Of a stretch of 10,359 nucleotides of DNA, positions 6,251 through 10,359 are shown in pieces. The DNA is taken from positions 1-10,359 of the forward strand of contig JAQTOL010000072.1 in assembly GCA_028748945.1 (NCBI GenBank), written 5' to 3'. Both the position numbers and the translations under genes were made by a program. A model generated the notes under the pieces. That model searched no databases, was not told where the DNA came from, and saw only the letters and a program-made list of their open reading frames with translations. Each line of letters starts with the position of its first letter. Position 1 is the first letter of the stretch. This stretch comes from Paludibacter sp. Lineage in GTDB: Bacteria; Bacteroidota; Bacteroidia; Bacteroidales; Paludibacteraceae.

Positions 6251-6288
6251 ATAAGTCGGAGTGCGGCCAAGGTTGCATTCCGATTTAT
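6251..6288. promoter_or_regulatory. Candidate RNA hairpin upstream of htpG
   Basis: TCGGAGTGC (6256-6264) pairs with GCATTCCGA (6275-6283), and the stem continues outward through ATAAG (6251-6255) with TTTAT (6284-6288). This gives 14 pairs around a 10-base loop. As + strand RNA it has two G-U pairs; as minus-strand RNA (the htpG leader, 37 bases before ATG) those become A-C mismatches. Its role is unknown. Confidence 0.45.
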
Positions 6289-6385
6289 TATATTTTCACT
6301 GAACTTCCTTAGTCAAATAAAATGCCACGGAAAGTTTGGTGACAGAATGACAGACAATAACCGATTCACACTAATTTTCAGAAGG

Positions 6386-6413
6386 AAATGACAATAAGAA
6401 TGTCATTTTTTTT
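6386..6413 (+). terminator. Terminator-like hairpin without an assigned upstream gene
   Basis: AAATGACA (6386-6393) pairs with TGTCATTT (6401-6408) over a 7-base loop, and the run of eight T spans 6406-6413. The stem is weak and AT-rich, and no + strand gene precedes it. It may end a short unannotated transcript or be chance. Confidence 0.35.
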
Positions 6414-6570
6414 AATAGTGAATAGAAGAAATTATTTTTCTGCGATTAGAATATTCTTAGAATTTAACTTATGATTGAAATTAGTGGGGAAAATCAATTC
6501 ATTTTGGTGTATTTTACCTGAAATTTGCGACCTTATACCGATATATACTCTATTATTTCATAAAATAAAT

Positions 6571-6578
6571 TACTTTTG
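6571..6578 (+). promoter_or_regulatory. Candidate promoter -7 element of the lipoprotein/VTC operon
   Basis: TACTTTTG followed by CAG is a full match to TAnnTTTG and would start RNA about 100 bases before GTG 6690. No good -33 element is seen at the normal distance. An alternative reading takes this TTTTG as the -33 element and CATATTTG (6601-6608, one mismatch, 22 bases downstream) as the -7 element. Confidence 0.45.
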
Positions 6579-6689
6579 CAGAAATGTAATCCTGCTGTAA
6601 CATATTTGTAGTAAGAAAAAGTTATCAAATTTCCGGCTTACATTTTTTTTATAACGTATGATCCATTTACAGTATCTAAATTATTTTTT

Positions 6690-7400
6690 GTGAGAAACTA
6701 TATTATTCTTTTCATTGGCTTACTTTCGCTTTTTTTATTTTCTTGTGTTAACGATGAAGGTCAGGGCGGTATATCAGTTATTGAGGGCAAAGTGTTCAAA
6801 GTACTTCATTACGACATTACTAATAATTTAAAAACAGATACTTTTCCGGCAGCAAAAGAGGATGTCTATATCGTTTATGGTGATGAACCTATTTACGGAG
6901 ACAAAATGGAAACCGGTTACGACGGTTTTTTCCGTTTTAAATATCTGACTGAAGGAACTTACAAAGTATTTGCTTACAGTACATATCCCGAAACAGGAAA
7001 AGAAGCGGTAATCGATACGGTTACAGTTGGAAAGGGTGAAACGAAAAATACAACGAACCTTTATATTCATGAAGGCAAATCGTTGGAGACTTCATATATA
7101 AAGGGAACAGTTCTGGCAAAATATTACGACAAAGCTTTTCTGACGGGTTTCATACCCGCTTACGATCTGCGTGTATTTATTCGTGTAAAGGGTGCTGCTT
7201 ATCAATTCGATGAAATCAGAACGGGATTAGATGGCGTATTTATGTTTCAGGGACTGAGTCCGGGGGATTATGAAGTGTTTGTCTTTACGGAACAAGCAGG
7301 TGAAAAAATATTATCTCCGGTCATTCAGTCTGTTACAATTACCAAAAAAGGAATTATAGAGACAATGGAAACTCCGTTTGAAATAATTATTAATGCCTGA
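6690..7400 (+). CDS. Surface-type lipoprotein with two transthyretin/CarboxypepD-reg-like repeats
   Basis: The 236-residue product has a lipoprotein signal peptide: MRNY, a hydrophobic run, then the lipobox LFSC with C19 as the lipid-bearing cysteine. The residues after it (VNDEG) are acidic, resembling the export signal that sends Bacteroidota lipoproteins to the outside of the outer membrane. Two homologous beta-sandwich units follow. Unit 1 carries TGYDGFFRFKYLTEGTYKVF from residue 75; unit 2 carries TGLDGVFMFQGLSPGDYEVF from residue 178. This is the pattern of carboxypeptidase-regulatory-like or Cna-B-like domains, which serve as stalks or binding modules, and no catalytic motif is seen. 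The start is GTG at 6690; an 11-codon open frame ends in a TGA overlapping it. The next gene begins 103 bases later on the same strand, with no TAnnTTTG element between. The specific function is unknown. Confidence 0.85.
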   Translation: MRNYIILFIGLLSLFLFSCVNDEGQGGISVIEGKVFKVLHYDITNNLKTDTFPAAKEDVYIVYGDEPIYGDKMETGYDGFFRFKYLTEGTYKVFAYSTYPETGKEAVIDTVTVGKGETKNTTNLYIHEGKSLETSYIKGTVLAKYYDKAFLTGFIPAYDLRVFIRVKGAAYQFDEIRTGLDGVFMFQGLSPGDYEVFVFTEQAGEKILSPVIQSVTITKKGIIETMETPFEIIINA

Positions 7401-7503
7401 TTCCATTTAAAATACAGGTTGGAACTCAATGGAACCAACTTTGAAATTTTACGAACATTTAAAGACTGACAAGTCAAAATACTTAAAATAATCACAGATA
7501 AAA

Positions 7504-7932
7504 ATGATACAAATTTCATTGCGTACAAAGCTCTTATCCTTTTTCTTGTTGGGGTTTATTTCTCTTACATTGGCGCAAACTACTTCACCCGAATCATTAG
7601 TTGATAAACATGAGCGGCATAAAAATATGACTGTTCGGGAATTTAATACGGATGCAAAGGGTAAGAACCGTTGGATGGATCATGTTACCGTATATAATGG
7701 TAAAGGATTGAAAATTGAAGAAACAGAGTATGCAACTTACGGAATGAAAGAACGTGTTGTGTTTGAATATGACGGAGAACGATGTATAAAAGAAGTTGTC
7801 TTTGATGAGCACAATAAAGTATCCCGTATCCGTAAGTATGAGTATAATGCCGATGGAACCAAAAAAACTCAATATAACTACCTGCCAAATGGACGTTTGT
7901 ATTCAACAAAACAATATCAATATACAAATTGA
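7504..7932 (+). CDS. Small secreted protein with aromatic (YD-like) repeats, function unknown
   Basis: The 142-residue product starts with a clear Sec signal peptide: basic LRTK, a hydrophobic core, and a probable signal peptidase I cut at LTLA/QTT after residue 24. The mature part is charged and dominated by short beta-hairpin-like units, with phrases such as VFEYDGERCIKEVVF, KYEYNADGTKKTQYNY and LPNGRLYSTKQYQY. The recurring Y/F-x-Y-(N/D)-x-(D/N)-G pattern is like the units of YD/Rhs or toxin-linked repeat proteins, but far too short to be an Rhs shell. A periplasmic or surface accessory role is likely; no enzyme motif is visible. Its last 44 bases overlap the start of the VTC-domain gene in another frame, which suggests coupled translation and a shared role. 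I do not recognise a named family. Confidence 0.75.
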   Translation: MIQISLRTKLLSFFLLGFISLTLAQTTSPESLVDKHERHKNMTVREFNTDAKGKNRWMDHVTVYNGKGLKIEETEYATYGMKERVVFEYDGERCIKEVVFDEHNKVSRIRKYEYNADGTKKTQYNYLPNGRLYSTKQYQYTN

Positions 7933-8734
7933 GAGTCCGGAAATAATTTCACCGGTCAATAATTCGTTTACCCGACTAATAGCATCTTTCGATTCTATTT
8001 CGTTGGCTGAGATGGATACGGTGAAATTAATGAACCGGATTGATACGAAGTATATAATTAACAGGTCTCTGCTGCCCGAATTACTGAAGAAAGCCCTGTC
8101 TAGTTATCGTATAGTTGAAATTGGCGGGAAAAGAATAATTCCCTATTCCACTATTTATTTCGATACCGATAATACCGAAATGTATTTGATGCATCACAAC
8201 GGAAAGCTGAACCGGTATAAAATACGTATGCGTTCTTATATTGATTCAGGAATTTCATTTCTGGAGATAAAAACTAAAAACAATAAAGGGCGGACAACAA
8301 AAAACAGAATCGGCATTACAAATGAACAGTTTGAATCGATGAGTTTAGAAGAAAAAGAGCAACTTTTTCTGAAAGAAATGGATTTTCAGTCTTCGGGATT
8401 GGTTCCTCAGATTCAAAATGCATTTAAAAGAATAACGCTTGTGGATAAAGATCTGACAGAGCGGGTTACATTGGATATGCGTTTATCATTTCAAAATATA
8501 CCCAACGGTCAAAGTGAAGATGTTGAAGATTTGGTCATTATTGAAATGAAGCAAGATGGAGCGGTACGCTCACATTTCAGAGATTATCTGAATGAATTGC
8601 GGATTAACTCGGTTAGTATGAGTAAATACTGTTTGGGAATGATGCTTGTCAAACCCGATTTAAAAAGCAACGGATTCAAAAATAAATTACGAAAAATAAC
8701 TAAAATTACGAATACTCATTATGATTCAATCTGA
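7889..8734 (+). CDS. VTC-domain protein, polyphosphate polymerase-like
   Basis: The 281-residue product has the VTC fold of the triphosphate-tunnel (CYTH-like) superfamily. Yeast Vtc4 uses it to build inorganic polyphosphate from ATP. The tunnel residues are visible: K54 in NRIDTKY, R113 and R115 in KIRMRS, E126 and K128 in FLEIKTK, K138 and R140 in TTKNRIG, E219 in IIEMKQ, and K246 in SKYCLG. There is no signal peptide or membrane segment, so the protein is cytoplasmic or membrane-associated through a partner. The start at ATG 7889 overlaps the previous gene by 44 bases. The next in-frame ATG (8012) would cut into the conserved segment SLAEMDTVKLMNR, and earlier ATGs would increase the overlap to as much as 137 bases. 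It overlaps the DUF4956 gene by 14 bases. VTC next to DUF4956 is a recurrent bacterial pairing. Polymerase activity is inferred, not shown. Confidence 0.88.
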   Translation: MDVCIQQNNINIQIESPEIISPVNNSFTRLIASFDSISLAEMDTVKLMNRIDTKYIINRSLLPELLKKALSSYRIVEIGGKRIIPYSTIYFDTDNTEMYLMHHNGKLNRYKIRMRSYIDSGISFLEIKTKNNKGRTTKNRIGITNEQFESMSLEEKEQLFLKEMDFQSSGLVPQIQNAFKRITLVDKDLTERVTLDMRLSFQNIPNGQSEDVEDLVIIEMKQDGAVRSHFRDYLNELRINSVSMSKYCLGMMLVKPDLKSNGFKNKLRKITKITNTHYDSI

Positions 8735-9446
8735 TTTTCCTGAGTTTGATCCTTCCATCGCTCAACAATATGGCGATATGTCTTCCGGTCCCGCTTTCAT
8801 GGGAATACCTCTGTTTGATAACGATGCACTGATACAGCTTTTTTTGCGTTTCGGATTTAATATGCTGATATGCTGGATTATTATTCGTTATTTCTACTAC
8901 AAAAAAAGCGAACGTAAGGATTTTGTCTATACTTTCGCCCTTTTTTCGGTAACAATATTCCTGTTGATTTACCTGTTGAATGATGTTAAGCTTCAAATAG
9001 GAATGGGATTGGGATTATTTGCTATTTTTGGCATACTCCGGTATCGCACGGAACAGGTTTCCATTCGTGAAATGACCTATTTGTTTACGATTATTGGAAT
9101 TTCAGTCATAAACGGTTTGGCCATGACACTCAGTTATTCGACTTTAATTGCCACCAATCTTTTATTTCTCTTTGTTACGCTGGTCGAGAGCCGGTTAGTG
9201 GTTAAGCATATATCTTCAAAGATTGTTTTATACGAAAAAATTGATTTGATAAAGCCCGAAAAAATAGAAGAATTAAAAGCGGACCTTGAAAACAGAACAG
9301 GTTTGACTATACTAAAGATTGAGGTAGGTCATATTGATTTTTTGCGGGATGTTGCCTTTCTAAAAGTGAATTATCTTTTGGAGGGAAATGAGCCCAATTC
9401 CATTGATGCGATGACCAAACTGGGCCAATTCAACCAAATTGTTTGA
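8721..9446 (+). CDS. DUF4956 family inner-membrane protein
   Basis: The 241-residue protein has about five hydrophobic segments (roughly residues 38-58, 69-87, 93-107, 119-137 and 140-157), followed by a soluble C-terminal domain of about 80 residues. The family signature is the run FAIFGILRYRT with REMTYLF close behind (100-122). DUF4956 proteins are commonly encoded beside VTC-domain proteins. By analogy with the yeast VTC complex, where a membrane part threads the growing polyphosphate chain through the bilayer, this protein could be the membrane partner of the VTC enzyme; this is inference. The short N-terminal stretch is probably extramembranous. The ATG at 8721 lies inside the VTC gene's last codons (14-base overlap), and the stop TGA (9444-9446) shares its A with the next gene's ATG. 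This suggests tight translational coupling and a fixed stoichiometry. Confidence 0.87.
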   Translation: MIQSDFPEFDPSIAQQYGDMSSGPAFMGIPLFDNDALIQLFLRFGFNMLICWIIIRYFYYKKSERKDFVYTFALFSVTIFLLIYLLNDVKLQIGMGLGLFAIFGILRYRTEQVSIREMTYLFTIIGISVINGLAMTLSYSTLIATNLLFLFVTLVESRLVVKHISSKIVLYEKIDLIKPEKIEELKADLENRTGLTILKIEVGHIDFLRDVAFLKVNYLLEGNEPNSIDAMTKLGQFNQIV

Positions 9447-10126
9447 TGGCTAAGATCTTTCCGATATTGTTGCTTATTTCCATTGGTTTGGTTCTGCCCG
9501 GTTTTTTGTTTGCACAAACCAGTGATATGGGCGGCATTGGTTCATTGTCGTTGTCCACGGATTTAGGGCGGTCGTGGGATGCAAAACTGGAACAGGAGCT
9601 CCGGGTGAATCAAAATTTCAGAACGTTGGATCGTTCACTGACTTCGATAGGAGTAGACTACACTATCATTAAGAAGCTGTTAAAGGCGTCGCTGGATTAC
9701 AACTTTATTTACCAGAGGCAAAATGAATTTTATGAAATAAGACACCGGTCGTCCGCCGCATTAGCTGCCCAACTGTCCATCCGTTCCTTTGATTTGGAAC
9801 TACGCACTAAAGGGCAGGCCACCTGGCGTGACGAAAGCAGGGGTGATTATAAGTTTAATCCCAAATATGTCTGGCGTAATAAGCTGGAATGTGCTTACTC
9901 CATCTTCGGTTCTCCCTTAAAACCCTTCCTTTCTGCTGAAATCTTTTGTCCGTTGAACAGCGAAAACGGATTTTATATGGATAGTTACCGCGTGATAGCA
10001 GGAGCTAAATATAAATTTTCCAAACACATATCTTTGGAGGCTTTTCTTCGTTACGATCAGGATATTCAACAACCCAACCCTCACAACATTGTGTATGGCG
10101 GCATTGGCTGGAATTATAAATTATAA
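9446..10126 (+). CDS. DUF2490 family outer-membrane beta-barrel protein
   Basis: The 226-residue product has a signal peptide (MAKIF, a hydrophobic core, probable cut at LFA/QTS after residue 23) and then alternating beta-strand sequence rich in aromatic residues. DUF2490-like features include LEQELRVNQNF near the start, a central YVWRNKLECAYSIF and LKPFLSAEIFCPL, and the closing strand IVYGGIGWNYKL. The family is predicted to form small outer-membrane barrels in Bacteroidota. An in-frame TTG at 9443 is possible, but ATG 9446 in the TGATG overlap with the DUF4956 stop is the natural start. Its place at the end of the VTC/DUF4956 cluster suggests it is the outer-membrane component of the same apparatus, for instance a pore or assembly factor; that role is inference. 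The T-run at about 10138-10143 has only an imperfect hairpin before it, so the terminator is uncertain. Confidence 0.85.
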   Translation: MAKIFPILLLISIGLVLPGFLFAQTSDMGGIGSLSLSTDLGRSWDAKLEQELRVNQNFRTLDRSLTSIGVDYTIIKKLLKASLDYNFIYQRQNEFYEIRHRSSAALAAQLSIRSFDLELRTKGQATWRDESRGDYKFNPKYVWRNKLECAYSIFGSPLKPFLSAEIFCPLNSENGFYMDSYRVIAGAKYKFSKHISLEAFLRYDQDIQQPNPHNIVYGGIGWNYKL

Positions 10127-10287
10127 TCGCCGTGTATTTTTTTGACGCTGACATGTCTTCGATTCTGTCAGGTCACCCAACAAACCTGTCCGCGTGCCTG
10201 TACCTGACTGTTCCAAATATCGCGGTTTCCATCCCTCAAAAATAACTAAATTACTCGCTTTCCGAACGAATTACGGGAATTAATTCC
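10127..10287. other. Intergenic stretch with inverted repeats, no gene assigned
   Basis: It contains CTGACA/TGTCAG (10148-10153, 10166-10171) and GTCAGGT/ACCTGAC (10167-10173, 10202-10208). These share the middle arm, so two alternative hairpins compete. Composition is more GC-rich than other spacers. A 30-codon open frame (10153-10245) crosses it but has nothing to support it. Confidence 0.4.
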
Positions 10288-10295
10288 TATCTTTG
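10288..10295 (+). promoter_or_regulatory. Candidate promoter -7 element for the gene at the right edge
   Basis: TATCTTTG is a full match to TAnnTTTG and would start RNA near 10301. No convincing -33 element is seen. An eight-codon open frame (10310-10333, MFKKEKM) lies between it and the ATG at 10338. Confidence 0.5.
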
Positions 10296-10337
10296 TGCCC
10301 GAAAATTAGATGTTTAAAAAAGAAAAAATGTAATTTT

Positions 10338-10359
10338 ATGAATGTAGTTACAAAAACCA
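10338..10359 (+). CDS. Probable start of a gene running off the window
   Basis: ATG at 10338 opens a frame MNVVTKT that reaches the window edge. It lies 42 bases after a TAnnTTTG element in an A-rich start context typical of this sequence. Seven codons are too few to name a family. Confidence 0.3.

Larger units (their letters stand above)
6215..6689. other. Gene-free divergent intergenic region between htpG and the lipoprotein gene
   Basis: No convincing coding sequence is present. From left to right it holds a 14-bp hairpin (6251-6264 with 6275-6288), a terminator-like hairpin with a T8 run on the + strand (6386-6413), a 10-base palindrome AGAATATTCT (6448-6457), a TAnnTTTG promoter candidate (6571-6578), and an 11-codon open frame touching the next gene's start. 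The overall composition is strongly AT-rich. Confidence 0.7.

Noticed and set aside
6448..6457. Palindrome AGAATATTCT as an operator
   Set aside because: Single 10-base AT-rich palindrome far from the promoter candidate; chance is likely.
7416..7441. Weak hairpin between the lipoprotein gene and the next gene
   Set aside because: Only five strong pairs around a 12-base loop and no T-run; not convincing as a terminator.
7796..7888. Earlier ATGs (7796 to 7853) as the VTC start
   Set aside because: They would lengthen the overlap with the previous gene to as much as 137 bases, and the extra residues have no family resemblance.
10153..10245. 30-codon open frame after the DUF2490 gene
   Set aside because: Too short, no promoter or start context, and better explained as open frame across inverted repeats.

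Overview
The window looks like a chromosomal segment of a member of the Bacteroidota, probably of the Bacteroidales type. The signs are AT-rich spacers, starts without a Shine-Dalgarno sequence, promoter candidates of the form TAnnTTTG, a lipoprotein with acidic residues after its lipid-bearing cysteine, and families typical of the phylum (VTC with DUF4956, DUF2490, a PchB-like AroQ protein, a long HtpG).

Region 1 (1-2558, + strand) is a sulfate-assimilation operon: the 3' end of cysD, then cysN, then cysH. CysDN makes adenylyl sulfate. CysH has the cysteine pattern of the 4Fe-4S APS reductases and would reduce it to sulfite directly; no APS kinase domain is fused to CysN. The two intergenic gaps are framed by inverted C4/G4-rich repeats. 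The left arm starts at the upstream stop codon, and the right arm lies inside the first codons of the next gene, where it encodes the same peptide (TNSVPLQG-x-GV) in both CysN and CysH. A fifth copy encodes the last eight residues of the chorismate mutase-like protein in region 2.

Region 2 (2559-3996, - strand) holds a PchB/AroQ-type chorismate mutase-like gene followed by a DRE-TIM aldolase-like gene. A strong bidirectional terminator separates it from cysH. Region 3 (4089-6214, - strand) is htpG with its own terminator. Upstream of it is a 475-base gene-free stretch with a leader hairpin candidate, an unassigned terminator-like hairpin, and a promoter for the next operon.

Region 4 (6571-10126, + strand) is a tightly packed five-gene cluster: a surface-type lipoprotein with two transthyretin-like repeats, a small secreted protein with aromatic repeats, a VTC-domain polyphosphate polymerase-like protein, a DUF4956 inner-membrane protein, and a DUF2490 outer-membrane barrel. 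The last four genes overlap by 44, 14 and 1 bases. Together the products could span the envelope from cytoplasm to cell surface, so a polyphosphate (or related anionic polymer) synthesis and export or sensing apparatus is a reasonable hypothesis. The window ends with a promoter and probably the first codons of another + strand gene.
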